Shown: positions 9,501 to 17,888, numbered from the stretch's first letter. The stretch: DNA of 64,000 nt from Subtercola lobariae (GCF_014640255.1 NZ_BMGP01000005.1:349841-413840); one strand, 5' to 3'. Notes: generated from the letters alone by a model not told the origin. Made by a program: numbers and translations.

Positions 9501-9703
9501 TGCCCGCGCAGAACGAGCGCGCCACTCTCGAGGGCAAGCGGCCGACGCAGAAACTCATCAACCAGTCGCGTCTTGCCGATGCCGGCCTCGCCGCCGAGCA
9601 GCACAGTACGCGTCTGGCCGCCCAGAGCTTCGCCGAGCGCGCTCACGAGCAGCTCGAGGTCGCTTTCACGACCGACGAGCAGCTCGCTCGAAACTGATTG
9701 CAT
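6533..9703 (-). CDS. LAL-type LuxR transcriptional regulator with AAA domain
   Basis: Large ATP-binding LuxR (MalT-like) regulator, 1056 residues. Domains in order: AAA/STAND NTPase near the N terminus (Walker A GGEAGIGKTR, Walker B VVIIEDVHWAD), a long helical TPR-like region, and a C-terminal LuxR helix-turn-helix (LLTDRERQVLDLL, TNKQIAEQLFIS). ATG 9703 is chosen because TGAGGGT precedes it; an ATG 36 bases further up lacks such a site. Two low-complexity inserts are seen: repeated (A)ADP(T/S)GPG units near residues 810-840 and a Gly/Ser/Ala stretch just before the HTH. A 53-residue gene lies upstream on the same strand. Regulated genes unknown. Confidence 0.9.
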   Translation of the reverse strand: MQSVSSELLVGRESDLELLVSALGEALGGQTRTVLLGGEAGIGKTRLVDEFLRRPLALESGALVLRGQSIDLDRDAPPYAPVVSVLRGLVAAVGAETALEAAGPARDALAVLLPELSAEQGADVDRSRREGAERLFDAVAGVFEGVAGEHPLVVIIEDVHWADHATLALLRFLVRMLDGARVLFVFTFRSDEVGRGSALRAWLPELDRNRRVERRELPRLSRREVRALATCIHGSALDVRDTDIIFERTEGVPFFVEELVGCETFVGADSFPETLRGILLARYELLSDHAQGLVRLISAGGVRVDHELLAEVCPHTADEIDLAVREAMAAGVLVVDDTAYAFRHALVREAVHDQLLPGERVRFHTTYAEALESGQTASSSDATAISYHWMIAHNSARAFASSIAAMGQARNSYAFLTAARMGERALELWNEVADPERVAGQTRVQLLAETSYILRNAGESERAIALIDEALNEVQASESGPSGHAEQYARMLRDKASYLANVGHVGSIALLRQALDVIHLRPRSVLRANILGELAARLMLDARFAEAIETADRAFAEASAVDSKPRMSVAANIRGISKFGFGDIDDGLADLALAGRLAEGNDSARLRYWVNQSDALNLLGRFGDAVATAEEGAERARQRGVERTSGIMLLSNVISPLFSLGETARANEMLERALDLDPPIGFSAHLQRLKLQSVLAGGDVAEAERLLRGWRSGLRLQLRIDVQSRLGFALVAGEIALARGDVRQAWAEVSALLAAEHRSYPAYDLPLLQAAARTLAAARVTGLQLPSLEESTRGPGGAGAPTGHPGAADPSGPGFAADPTGPGLVADPTAPGGELETALRAVLADSAAWPTAAPFAAVFEAELGGPRGTGTDAELWMLAVTACETPTTGARLAQWAMVRAAEAFANGGDRASARLWAQKARVAASSIGFVWVVDRVVELERRVGAIAASAASATSAAAGGSGSLGRTGSGSNGTGSGAAAPAPADGGSAAALLTDRERQVLDLLERGLTNKQIAEQLFISVKTASVHVSNILRKTGATSRTEAAYLARSFAASSSP

Positions 9704-9750
9704 ACCCTCATGCTGCCACCAGCCACTGACATTCGTCACCCGAGCGAGGT

Positions 9751-9912
9751 TCAGCCGCGGCGAAAGAAGTGACGGCCCCCACCGATAGTGTGCTGCGTGC
9801 CACGTTTCTCGTCGATGCGGTCGCGAGCGACGCGACGAATCTCGAGTTCACGGGTGAACTCAGCCTCGCTCATGTGGTGAAGCTGAAGGTACGACTCTGC
9901 CGAATATTGCAC
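9751..9912 (-). CDS. 53-residue hypothetical protein
   Basis: Short open frame from GTG 9912 to TGA 9751. The product is highly charged (MSEAEFTRELEIRRVARD, then DEKRGTQHTIGGG and RHFFRRG at the end) with a predicted amphipathic helix and a basic tail. Codon third positions are GC-rich as in neighbouring genes. The ribosome site is weak (GCAGG). It precedes the LAL regulator by 47 bases and may be cotranscribed with it. No family recognised; the basic C terminus could bind nucleic acid or membrane. Confidence 0.5.
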   Translation of the reverse strand: MQYSAESYLQLHHMSEAEFTRELEIRRVARDRIDEKRGTQHTIGGGRHFFRRG

Positions 9913-10024
9913 GATGCCTGCTCTTTTCGTCTGGTTGTTCGATAACCATGACGATTCGCTCTAAGGCACCCGAGAGGCATGGGGAAGATGCCTTATTCTT
10001 CGGCTGGCCCGCGGCCTTGTGCTG

Positions 10025-10894
10025 TCACAGCTCGGTCAACCGCGGTACGACGGCTGCCGTCACCTCGGTCACCCAGCCAGCAGGGTCGGGTGCCCTCGGA
10101 CTCGTCGTAACGAGGTCGATACCGAGCGCTGAGTACTCCTTCATCGACGCCAAGAATGCCTCCACGTCGTCGAATCGGGAATTGTTCACAATGAGAGTCT
10201 TCTCGATGGTCGAGTAGTCACGCCCCACGTCGTCGCAGTGCCGCTTCAGTACGTCGAGCTTGGCGGCGACGCCCTCCAGGCCGAAATCGAAGAGGTTGCA
10301 GGCGTCTGCATACTGCGCCACCAGCTTCAGCGTCTTCTTCTCCCCGCTACCGCCGATGAGCAGAGGCGGCCCCGGCTTCTGAATCGGCTGCGGAGAACAG
10401 ATGGTTTCGGCGAGCTGGTAATACTGACCGTCATACGAACCGTCGTCGGTGCTCCACATCTGCCGGCAGATCTGAATGGTCTCTTCGAGCCGTGCGAATC
10501 GTTCGGCGAGGGGCGGGTATGGCACGCCGAGGCCCAGGTGCTCCCGTTCGTACCAGGCAGCACCGAGCCCGAGTACCGCGCGACCCTCAGAGAGCACGTC
10601 GAGCGTGGTGACAATCTTCGCCAGCAGGCCGGGGTGGCGGTAGGTGACTCCGGTGACGAGCAAGCCGAGCCGCATGGTGGAGGTCTTTGCGGCGAGGTAC
10701 CCGAGCGAGGTGTACCCCTCGAGCATCGGGTCGTACGAGGTTGCGAGGCTCTCCATCTGAAACCAATGGTCCATCAGGGTGAAGAGCGAGCATCCACCCG
10801 CTTCAGCGGCCTCGGCTGTCGCGGCAAGAGTCGGGCCGAGAGCCTCCGCGCCGCCGGGAAGGGTGAAGTTCGAGAAGTGGATGCCGAGTCTCAT
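10025..10894 (-). CDS. LLM class F420-dependent oxidoreductase
   Basis: Luciferase-like monooxygenase fold enzyme, 289 residues. It begins MRLGIHFSNFTLPGG, includes LFTLMDHWFQ and LLVTGVTYRHPGLLAKIVTTLDVLSEGRAVLGLGAAWYE, the hallmark segments of the F420-dependent actinobacterial branch. It would bind deazaflavin F420 (or FMN) and transfer hydride to an unidentified substrate. GAAGG precedes ATG 10894. The start lies four bases after the stop of the Cys-rich protein gene, suggesting cotranscription. Confidence 0.85.
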   Translation of the reverse strand: MRLGIHFSNFTLPGGAEALGPTLAATAEAAEAGGCSLFTLMDHWFQMESLATSYDPMLEGYTSLGYLAAKTSTMRLGLLVTGVTYRHPGLLAKIVTTLDVLSEGRAVLGLGAAWYEREHLGLGVPYPPLAERFARLEETIQICRQMWSTDDGSYDGQYYQLAETICSPQPIQKPGPPLLIGGSGEKKTLKLVAQYADACNLFDFGLEGVAAKLDVLKRHCDDVGRDYSTIEKTLIVNNSRFDDVEAFLASMKEYSALGIDLVTTSPRAPDPAGWVTEVTAAVVPRLTEL

Positions 10895-10898
10895 GCCT

Positions 10899-11426
10899 TC
10901 ACTGTACGTCTGTGTCAGTGCGTTCGTGCTCGAGCCGAGCTATCGCGGCGGGGTCGAGATCGTCGGGTTCATCGGCTTCGCCGGACTCGGAGGCGGCGGC
11001 GACGGCGTCGTCGATCGCGACGCTCACCTCGACCTCATAGAACTCGTTGCGCGCACGGGCACGCGCCTCACGCTCGAGCCGAAGGCGCTCTTGCTTCTCT
11101 TCGCGTTCGCGCAGCCGGTCTTGATCTACCTCGACGCGGCGCACCATCACGCCGCGCTTGACCGCGGGGCTGGTGGCAGCGGCCGGGCGGGCGGCAGAGC
11201 TGCTGCGCGCACTCGACGTGCTGCGAGACGGCGACCCGCCCTCAGCTGAACGCGGGGCCGCACTCGTTCGGGGAGCGCCGGCCGACGCCTTGTACACGGG
11301 AGCCATGCCCGTGCCGCTACACCGTTCGTGAAGTTTGTTCTCATGCTGGATGAGCGTCTGAGAGACGAGCCCCACGGCAACGGAGAGCCCGCAAACCGGG
11401 CATTTTGTTGCCAAACCACTAGCCAT
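10899..11426 (-). CDS. hypothetical protein with CPVC zinc-finger-like N terminus
   Basis: 175-residue protein of unrecognised family. Residues 8-36 hold CPVC, then two histidines and a cysteine (HENKLHERC), arranged like a small zinc knuckle. A Ser/Ala/Arg-rich linker follows, then a charged coiled-coil segment (RLREREEKQERLRLERE) and an acidic end. The architecture suggests a nucleic-acid or protein-binding adaptor. It is immediately upstream of the LLM oxidoreductase gene on the same strand and divergent from ligC. Function cannot be assigned. Confidence 0.6.
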   Translation of the reverse strand: MASGLATKCPVCGLSVAVGLVSQTLIQHENKLHERCSGTGMAPVYKASAGAPRTSAAPRSAEGGSPSRSTSSARSSSAARPAAATSPAVKRGVMVRRVEVDQDRLREREEKQERLRLEREARARARNEFYEVEVSVAIDDAVAAASESGEADEPDDLDPAAIARLEHERTDTDVQ

Positions 11427-11573
11427 TCGTTCTCAAACCTCTCGCACGCACGTCGACGAGCCCTTCGGGTGTTCGGGTCGCCTCATCGATTGTACGAGGC
11501 ACAGGTCGACAGCGCCTCCACGTTCGCCCGTCAGAGGCTGTGCGAAACCGGCTCGCTGCGGCATGATCGAGTC

Positions 11574-12638
11574 ATGCTCCCCGCCGCCTCAGACCCCATC
11601 GCGCCCATGCTCGCCAAATCGGTCGACACTGTTCCGCTGCCCGATAAGGTTGCCGGCGGCCTCAGCTACGAACCGAAGTGGGATGGATTTCGCGCCATCG
11701 TCTACTTCGACGGCACCTCGGGGCCCGGCTCGGTGGAGATCGGCAGCCGCGGCTCGAAAATGCTCACTCGGTACTTTCCCGAATTGGTCGAGGCATTCAG
11801 CACGCTGTTGCCCGGCCCCTGCGTGCTCGACGGCGAGATCGTGGTGCAAAAGGGTGCCGCCGGGCACGCCAAGCTCGACTGGGATTCGCTGACCCAGCGC
11901 ATCCACCCCGCCGCGAGCCGAGTGAAGAAGCTCGCCGAAGAGACCCCCGCGATGTTCGTCGCCTTCGACCTGCTCGGTGCGGGTGACGAGAGCCTGCTCG
12001 AGGTGCCGTTCGGCGAGCGCCGCGAGCGGTTGGAGACGCTGATGGCGGGGGTCGGGCATCCACTTCACCTCAGCCAGCGAACCACCGACGTAGAGCTCGC
12101 TCGCCAGTGGCTCACCGAATTCGAAGGCGCCGGGCTCGACGGCGTCGTCGCCAAGCCGCTCGCCGCGCCGTACGCCCCGAACAAGCGCATCATGCTGAAG
12201 ACGAAGCACCACCGCACGGCTGACGCCGTTGTTACGGGCTACCGGATGCACGCCAGCGGCAACGGCGTCGGCTCGCTGTTACTCGGGCTGTACGACGCCG
12301 ACGGCGAGCTGCAGAGCGTCGGGGGCGCATCGGCGTTCAGCGATGCCCGACGCCTCGAACTGATCGACGAGCTCGACCCCTTCGTGTTGCGCGACGAGAA
12401 CGGCGACCCGGTGAAGGGCGAAGGCGAGCGCAGCCGATTCTCCGGCAGCAAAGACGTGTCGTTCGTGCGGCTGCGACCCGAGAAGGTTGTCGAGGTGCGC
12501 TACGACCAGATGGAGGGGTCGCGGTTCAGGCACACCGTGCAGTTCGACCGGTGGCGGCCCGACCGCGAGGCGCGCTCGTGCACGTTCGAGCAACTCGACC
12601 TGCCGACGGCCTACGACCTCAGCCGTGTACTCGTCTGA
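11574..12638 (+). CDS. ligC: ATP-dependent DNA ligase, LigC type
   Basis: Stand-alone ATP-dependent DNA ligase, 354 residues, the size of mycobacterial LigC. The adenylation lysine is K35 in KWDGFR; further nucleotidyltransferase motifs include VLDGEIVV, FVAFDLLG, LDGVVAKPL and MLKTKHHRTADAVV. An OB-fold domain follows with SFVRLRPEKVVEVRYDQ. Such ligases act in NHEJ-related or excision repair and usually work with a LigD-like polymerase, which is present at 13806. ATG 11574 begins just before the conserved PMLAK segment; the frame upstream is open but has no ligase features. No Ku gene is in the window. Confidence 0.9.
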   Translation: MLPAASDPIAPMLAKSVDTVPLPDKVAGGLSYEPKWDGFRAIVYFDGTSGPGSVEIGSRGSKMLTRYFPELVEAFSTLLPGPCVLDGEIVVQKGAAGHAKLDWDSLTQRIHPAASRVKKLAEETPAMFVAFDLLGAGDESLLEVPFGERRERLETLMAGVGHPLHLSQRTTDVELARQWLTEFEGAGLDGVVAKPLAAPYAPNKRIMLKTKHHRTADAVVTGYRMHASGNGVGSLLLGLYDADGELQSVGGASAFSDARRLELIDELDPFVLRDENGDPVKGEGERSRFSGSKDVSFVRLRPEKVVEVRYDQMEGSRFRHTVQFDRWRPDREARSCTFEQLDLPTAYDLSRVLV

Positions 12639-12647
12639 GCCCCGCCG

Positions 12648-13520
12648 TTAGTACCAGTTCACCGATTGCGAATGCGACCACGCCGAGCACGGGGTTCCGT
12701 ACGACGACGCGATGTATGAAAGCCCCCAGGTGATCTGCGTGGTGGCGTTCGTTGCCCAGTCCGAGCCGACCGACGCCATCTTGCTGCCCGGCAGGGCCTG
12801 CGGGATGCCCGTTGCCCCACTGTCGTTGTACGCCTGGTATGACCAGCCCGACTCTTTCTGCCACAGCGAAACGAGGCACGAGAACTGGTCTGAACCCCAG
12901 CCGTACTTCGACGAAGCGAGGTTCTCGGCGGTGGCTTTCGCCCCGTCGACGGTGTTGCCGGCGGCGAGCGCCTCAGCGGCGGCCTGCGCTGCAGCAGCCG
13001 CATCGGCGGCGGCTTTCGCGGCTGCGGCAGCGGCGGCTTCAGCGGCGAGGCGGTCAGCCTGCGCGGCGGCAGCCTGAACGTTCTGCGACTGGAACTCGGT
13101 CTGAACGGTGAGGGTCTTCACGGTCTGCGGGTCGAGCTGCGTGTACTGATCGAGCGACGCAACCGAGGTGCTGAGCTGGGTGGTGTCGACCTTTGTCGCG
13201 GCAGACTGAACAACGCGCTCGGCGCGGGAGAGGGTGTTCTGCGCATTGGCGACAACAGCTGACGTGGTCACGGTGTCAGAGAGTTGCTGCTGCGTCTGCT
13301 GGGTCTCGGCAGCGCGCTGGGCTGAGCTGACGTTGCCCTGCACCACGAAGCCGGTGCCGACGAGAAGGCTCGTGGCGACCACGGCGGTCGCGAAGAGGGT
13401 TTTCTGGCCGAAGAAGTGGCGGGCGGGCATCCGGTCGCGCGATGTGCGGCGGGGGTGAATCGTGCGCTCGGGTTGAGTTGTGCTTCGGGTTTCGGGTTGG
13501 GCGGGTGACTCGCGGTGCAT
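12648..13520 (-). CDS. secreted lytic-transglycosylase-like cell-wall protein
   Basis: 290-residue exported protein: a basic N terminus, a hydrophobic signal/anchor (LFATAVVATSLLVGTGFVV), a coiled-coil and Ala-rich stretch (residues about 60-195), and a C-terminal lysozyme-like domain with WQKESGWSYQAYNDSGATGIPQ, in which the Glu of KES is the likely catalytic acid. This is the aggregation-promoting-factor/transglycosylase SLT-like group acting on peptidoglycan. It converges with ligC, nine bases between stops. Which glycosidic bond it acts on is inferred from the fold. Confidence 0.75.
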   Translation of the reverse strand: MHRESPAQPETRSTTQPERTIHPRRTSRDRMPARHFFGQKTLFATAVVATSLLVGTGFVVQGNVSSAQRAAETQQTQQQLSDTVTTSAVVANAQNTLSRAERVVQSAATKVDTTQLSTSVASLDQYTQLDPQTVKTLTVQTEFQSQNVQAAAAQADRLAAEAAAAAAAKAAADAAAAAQAAAEALAAGNTVDGAKATAENLASSKYGWGSDQFSCLVSLWQKESGWSYQAYNDSGATGIPQALPGSKMASVGSDWATNATTQITWGLSYIASSYGTPCSAWSHSQSVNWY

Positions 13521-13805
13521 TGGATCCTCGTGCTAGGCCGACCTGTGCGCGCTAGGTACGCGCACGTGCGATTCACCCGCGGGTGCCGTTCGTTAGCGGC
13601 AGTGCGCACTCGTTCGCCGGGAGGCGAAAGCGCGAGGCGCGGGAGACGACAGTCGGTGTCGAAAGCTCGGCGCGAAATCAGCGCCGGCGTGACGCCCGGG
13701 GCCTCTCAGGGCGCGGCGAGCGAAGCGTCAACCCTAACCCGTGATTCTGAACGAAACCTCAAATGAGTCTGGCAAGGTCATCCACGTTGCCATTTGACAG
13801 TCAGG
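13521..13805. other. 285-base intergenic region upstream of the cell-wall gene
   Basis: No gene is visible. It holds a perfect 7-bp hairpin (GTGCGCG / CGCGCAC, 13545-13565) close to the transglycosylase start and a GGGTGAATC segment on the minus strand that recalls c-di-AMP riboswitches, but the other conserved blocks are absent. It probably holds the promoter and a long 5' leader of the minus-strand gene. Confidence 0.4.
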
Positions 13806-14828
13806 TCAGGCCTCTTTGCGCGCCCTGCTCGGCTGCACGCGCGGCGGTTCGCCCGGCATTTTGGGGTAGTCAGGCGGAAAAGGCAGCTCGCCGAGCCCGT
13901 TCGCGAGGTCTCGCTCCCACCACGCGAGCAATGCGTCGATGGTGCCCGGATGCTCGTTCATCGTCGCCCACGGATCGCCGACCTTCGACAACCGCCCAGG
14001 CACCGTATGAATGGTGAACACCGTCGGGTCGGCATTCTCGAGCTCAGCCCACTCGAGCGGAGTCGACACGGGCGCATGGGCGAGCGCCCGAGGGCTGTAG
14101 GCTCCCGCCATGGTGCGATCGCGGTTCGCCTGATTGAAGTCGACGAAGATGCGACTGCCCCGCTCTTCCTTCCACCACGCCGTTGTCACTTTCTCGGGCA
14201 TCCGTCGCTCGAGCTCGCGGGCAGCGGCGATGACAGCGTGCCGCACGTCGAGAAACTCGCGGATGGGTTCGATGGGTGCGAACACGTGCAAGCCGCGGTT
14301 GCCTGAGGTCTTGATGAAGGCATCCAACCCGACCTCGGCCAGCACTTTTCGTAGCTCGAGCGCCGCCGGAATGGCGTCGTCGAAGTCGGTGCCTGGCTGC
14401 GGGTCGAGGTCGATGCGCAGTTGGTCGGGGTTGTCTGAGTTCTCGGCGCGCGAAGGCCACGGGTGAAACACCACGGTGTTCATCTGCACGGCCCATACGG
14501 CCGCCGCCGGTTCGTCGATGACGAGTTGCGGATGCGACCGGGCACTCGGGTAGATGACCGGCACCGCCCGCACATACTCGGGTGCACCGCGCGGCGGATT
14601 CTTCGAGAAGAACTGCTCACCGTCGATGCCTTCAGGAAAGCGCTGCAGCGACAGCGGCCGGTCGCCGTTCGCCGCGACGAACGCCTCCCCCACGGCCACA
14701 ATGTACTTCGCGAGGTCGAGCTTCGTGATGCCGGAGTCGGCCCAGAGCACGCGGCTCGGGCTCGAAAGCCGCACATCGCGCGGGCCGTTCGGCCCCTCCA
14801 CCGTCAGCACAACCGCTTCGCTTGCCAT
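13806..14828 (-). CDS. LigD-type polymerase/primase domain protein
   Basis: Stand-alone archaeo-eukaryotic primase-polymerase like the LigD POL domain, 340 residues. Conserved segments: YAPSAR-like NPPRGAPEYVR, LRIDLDPQPGTDF with the metal-binding aspartates, TSGNRGLHVFAPI, and IFVDFNQANRDRTMAGAYSPR. The enzyme fills gaps and extends ends, preferring ribonucleotides in studied relatives, in NHEJ or excision repair. It is encoded near ligC but on the opposite strand, with the cell-wall gene between. No nuclease or ligase domain is fused to it. Confidence 0.9.
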   Translation of the reverse strand: MASEAVVLTVEGPNGPRDVRLSSPSRVLWADSGITKLDLAKYIVAVGEAFVAANGDRPLSLQRFPEGIDGEQFFSKNPPRGAPEYVRAVPVIYPSARSHPQLVIDEPAAAVWAVQMNTVVFHPWPSRAENSDNPDQLRIDLDPQPGTDFDDAIPAALELRKVLAEVGLDAFIKTSGNRGLHVFAPIEPIREFLDVRHAVIAAARELERRMPEKVTTAWWKEERGSRIFVDFNQANRDRTMAGAYSPRALAHAPVSTPLEWAELENADPTVFTIHTVPGRLSKVGDPWATMNEHPGTIDALLAWWERDLANGLGELPFPPDYPKMPGEPPRVQPSRARKEA

Positions 14829-14872
14829 GCCTAGACCCTACCCCGCACGTCTCTATCTTCGGCAAGCATGAG

Positions 14873-14920
14873 GTTGCGCAAATGCACCTCTACCGGTTCC
14901 GCGAGGTGCATTTGCGCAAC
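14873..14920. repeat. palindromic element, family A copy 2
   Basis: 48 bp: two perfect 18-bp arms (14873-14890 and 14903-14920) with a 12-base loop. It sits 13 bases after the MFS stop on the minus strand. Size, loop length and arm sequence match the copy at 47492-47539. Confidence 0.85.
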
Positions 14921-14933
14921 GTGCACGGGGCCC

Positions 14934-16325
14934 TTAGAGGGAGATCTCTTCGAGGGAGCGCTTGTTCGTCTTCACCCCGAAGGAGATGAGTATGGTCGCC
15001 AGCGCCATCACGATCATCACCGCGATACCCGCGACGATGGGGCCGAAGGCTACGAGGATCGGCAGGATGATGAAGGGAGCGGCTGCTCCCCCGAGGTGAC
15101 CGAAGCCGTCGGCGAGCGACGCACCCGTGCCCCGAACCCGGGTTGGGAAGATCTCGGCAACGTACGTGTACGCGGCGGGGGCGATGCTACCGGTGCCGAA
15201 CGAGAGCAGGCAGGCGCCCACCATGGCTGCGGCCGAGCCGATGCCGGCCACGACGAGAATCACGCCGACGATGATCATCACGGTTCCGATGGCGATGATC
15301 AGCTTTCGCTCGATGCGGTCGATCACGAAGATGATGAACACAGCGGCCGCCAGGCTGGCCACCCGCGAGATCGCTGTGATGCTCAACGCCTCTGCGGGGG
15401 CGATTCCTGCGCCCTGCAAGAACAACACGAGATACGTGCTGATGCCGAAGAAGCCCACGTAGAACAAGAACAGCACGAGGGTGATGATGATGAGGCGCCC
15501 GACGAGGATGCGCGAAGAAAAGAGATCGGCGAACGGAGTCTGTGTTCCCGCTTTGAGCAGCCGTTCCGGTTCGACGAAGGGTGTCGTATCGGGGGTGAGT
15601 ACGCCGCGCGCACGAGATTCCATTTTGCGCACAATCGCGGTCGCCCGCTCGAGCCCACTGTGTTCGACCAGCCAACGCGGCGACTCGACGATGTCGCGGT
15701 TGTTGATGAATGGCAGCAAGAGCAGTGAGAGCGCACCGAGACCGATGAGGATGCGCCACGAGAGCAGGGGTGCTGCCGCGATCACCGGCACTGCGGCCAG
15801 CGAGATGATCACAATGACCACGGTCGAGACCAAGCTGATCTTGGCAATCGTCGCCCCGCGGCGAGCGCTGGGCGTCATCTCGCCGATGTAGCCCGTGATG
15901 AGCGACAAGACCGCACCCATGCCGCACCCCGCGATGAAGCGAAACACCGTCAGCGACGGGGCATCCCACGCCACCGCAGAGAGCAGGCTGCCGACACCGA
16001 CGACGGTGAACGTGAGCCGAAGGCCCACCTGGCGACCGAAGCGGTCGGCGAAGTAGCCGATCACGTAGGCGCCGATGGCGAATCCGACCAGGTTGAGCGA
16101 GATAGCCCAGGCCAGCGCAGTCGCCGTGGTGCTCAAGCCGGCTGTCATGCTCGGCAGCGCAATCGGCACGATCGCGCTTTCGTAGAGCCCCAGGCAGAAG
16201 GCGGCAACGAGCCCGAAGACCGCCAGTTTCGACAGACCGAGTCGGGGCATCCGGTCGATAGCCCCTTCGACGGTCTGCGTTTCAACAGGGTCTGTTCGGA
16301 GGCTTTCGGAATTTTCTAACGTCAT
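14934..16325 (-). CDS. MFS transporter (sugar/aromatic-acid porter type)
   Basis: Twelve-helix major facilitator, 463 residues. The loop motif GYFADRFGRQ between helices 2 and 3, ESPRWLVEHSG in the central loop, and YVAEIFPTRVRGTGASLADG before the last helices are typical of the sugar porter/aromatic acid:H+ symporter branch. ATG 16325 directly precedes the charged cytosolic leader; the upstream in-frame extension carries no membrane segment. It lies 70 bases after the esterase stop, so an esterase-transporter operon is likely. Substrate could be an aromatic acid or ester-derived compound, an inference from the neighbours. Confidence 0.88.
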   Translation of the reverse strand: MTLENSESLRTDPVETQTVEGAIDRMPRLGLSKLAVFGLVAAFCLGLYESAIVPIALPSMTAGLSTTATALAWAISLNLVGFAIGAYVIGYFADRFGRQVGLRLTFTVVGVGSLLSAVAWDAPSLTVFRFIAGCGMGAVLSLITGYIGEMTPSARRGATIAKISLVSTVVIVIISLAAVPVIAAAPLLSWRILIGLGALSLLLLPFINNRDIVESPRWLVEHSGLERATAIVRKMESRARGVLTPDTTPFVEPERLLKAGTQTPFADLFSSRILVGRLIIITLVLFLFYVGFFGISTYLVLFLQGAGIAPAEALSITAISRVASLAAAVFIIFVIDRIERKLIIAIGTVMIIVGVILVVAGIGSAAAMVGACLLSFGTGSIAPAAYTYVAEIFPTRVRGTGASLADGFGHLGGAAAPFIILPILVAFGPIVAGIAVMIVMALATILISFGVKTNKRSLEEISL

Positions 16326-16395
16326 TGTTATTCCAATCTCAGGCGTGCAGGGCAGGTGCAGAAGGGAGGTGCTGTGCTGTGTTGTGCAGTAGTGC

Positions 16396-17841
16396 TCAGT
16401 GATTCCAGGCAGAGCGTTCATCGTCGCGCGGGGCGTATGTCACGCCCGAACGCGGGGCGTCGAAGGTGTAAACCGGTCGGGTTTCGTTCCAGCGCTGCCA
16501 GCCGGGGTCACCAGTCTTGGCGAAAGCGATCCAGGCGGCATGCATGTCGTCGGCGACCTGTTGGGGAGCGTCGGCTCCAGTGAGTCGAACGAAGTCGTCA
16601 GAGAGCAGTCGGTCGAAGACGAAACCCAGCTCGGTGGCATGGGCAGCGCCGAGATTGTGAACCGGGCTCGGCCAAGCGAACTCGAACACGTGCGTGGTCG
16701 CCCCGTTGGCGAGCCGCGCGTCTGCGAGCCGATTCGTGCCGAGTCGCATCAGCAGGTCAGAGAGAATGGCGCTCAGCAGAACGGCTGGCGAGGCATCCGG
16801 TCGGTTGGCGCGATAGACGGCCGCCGTCTCCGGGCTGATGCGATACCTGACGAGCGTCTCGTCGAGTTGCTCGGCGGTCATGTCTTTCGTCGGCGTCGTC
16901 AGAACCCAGAGATTCGCCTCTTCGGTTGTGGTACCGAGCAGAATCGGAATCGCCGTGGCAGGCCCCGTGGCGACCAACGCCGACGGGTCATCCGGCACGA
17001 TCTGACCATCGTTCACAATCGTGAAGTGAGCTCCACCCGTGAGCGGAGACTGCTGAGCAGTCACCTCCTCTTGGGCTTTCACCAGTTCTGCCTGGCTGAA
17101 TGCGGCGAACGCGTCACGCGTCGGCTCTACGCCCAGCACCGCCGCCGTCTCGACGGTGATCTGTCGTCCCTGTTCGACTGTCTCGGCCCGCGGTAGCCCG
17201 CTCTCCAAGATCATGCGCGTGCAGATCTCGGCCACGTCGGGCAGCGCGAGAATGTTTCCGATCAGAATCGACCCGCCCGACTCTCCGAACAGAGTGATGT
17301 TGTCGGGGTCGCCGCCAAATGCCCCAATCTCTGCCTTCACCCATCGCGCTGCGGCGATGACGTCGGCGAGACCGAGGTTGTTCGAAGCGCCATCGAGAAC
17401 CGAAAAGCCTTCCGTGCCCAATCGGTAGCTGATCGACACGTACACGACGCCGTCGCGAGCGAAAGTCGTTCCGTCGTAGCTGTCGAGCACAATCGAGCCG
17501 TGCGAGAGAGCCCCGCCGTGCACCCAGACCATGACGGGCAGTGCGGATGCCCCGTCCGGCGTCCACACGTTGACATTGAGGTACTCGTCACCAGGCACGA
17601 CGACCGTCGGAAACACGTCATCGAGAATGTTGTCTGCCCACCGAGCCTGCGGCGCCGTGGCACCGAAAGAAGTGGCATCGCGCACTCCCGACCATCCCGG
17701 GTGCGGTTGCGGTAGCGCAAAGCGCAGGTCGCCTACCGGCGCGGCGGCATACGGAACACCGAGATAACGGCTGATTCCGTTCTCGCTCACGCCCTGAATC
17801 TCGCCAGACGAGACAGCGACGATGTCGTCTTTCACCTTCAC
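16396..17841 (-). CDS. carboxylesterase/lipase family protein
   Basis: Type-B carboxylesterase (pNB-esterase-like alpha/beta hydrolase), about 481 residues. Catalytic Ser in FGESGGS, oxyanion motif VWVHGGALSHG, and the start VKDDIVAVSSGEIQG...RYLGVPYAAAPVGDLRF are diagnostic. GTG 17841 is selected because AGAGGGG sits seven bases upstream. It hydrolyses carboxylic esters; the actual ester is unknown. It is probably cotranscribed with the MFS gene and divergent from an amidohydrolase, forming a three-gene catabolic module. Confidence 0.85.
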   Translation of the reverse strand: MKVKDDIVAVSSGEIQGVSENGISRYLGVPYAAAPVGDLRFALPQPHPGWSGVRDATSFGATAPQARWADNILDDVFPTVVVPGDEYLNVNVWTPDGASALPVMVWVHGGALSHGSIVLDSYDGTTFARDGVVYVSISYRLGTEGFSVLDGASNNLGLADVIAAARWVKAEIGAFGGDPDNITLFGESGGSILIGNILALPDVAEICTRMILESGLPRAETVEQGRQITVETAAVLGVEPTRDAFAAFSQAELVKAQEEVTAQQSPLTGGAHFTIVNDGQIVPDDPSALVATGPATAIPILLGTTTEEANLWVLTTPTKDMTAEQLDETLVRYRISPETAAVYRANRPDASPAVLLSAILSDLLMRLGTNRLADARLANGATTHVFEFAWPSPVHNLGAAHATELGFVFDRLLSDDFVRLTGADAPQQVADDMHAAWIAFAKTGDPGWQRWNETRPVYTFDAPRSGVTYAPRDDERSAWNH

Positions 17842-17888
17842 AGACAAACCCCTCTTCGTTGAGTACTGAACTAATGAGACTGCATTGA

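Noticed and set aside
9950..10000. Short hairpin AGGCAT/ATGCCT near the LLM gene as a terminator.
   Set aside because: Only six base pairs and no T tract; too weak to call.
13540..13800. Possible c-di-AMP (ydaO-type) riboswitch before the cell-wall hydrolase gene, from GGGTGAATC on the minus strand.
   Set aside because: The other conserved blocks (GGGGGAACC-like and GACAGCTAACC-like) are not visible in the right order, so a covariance-model hit would be needed.
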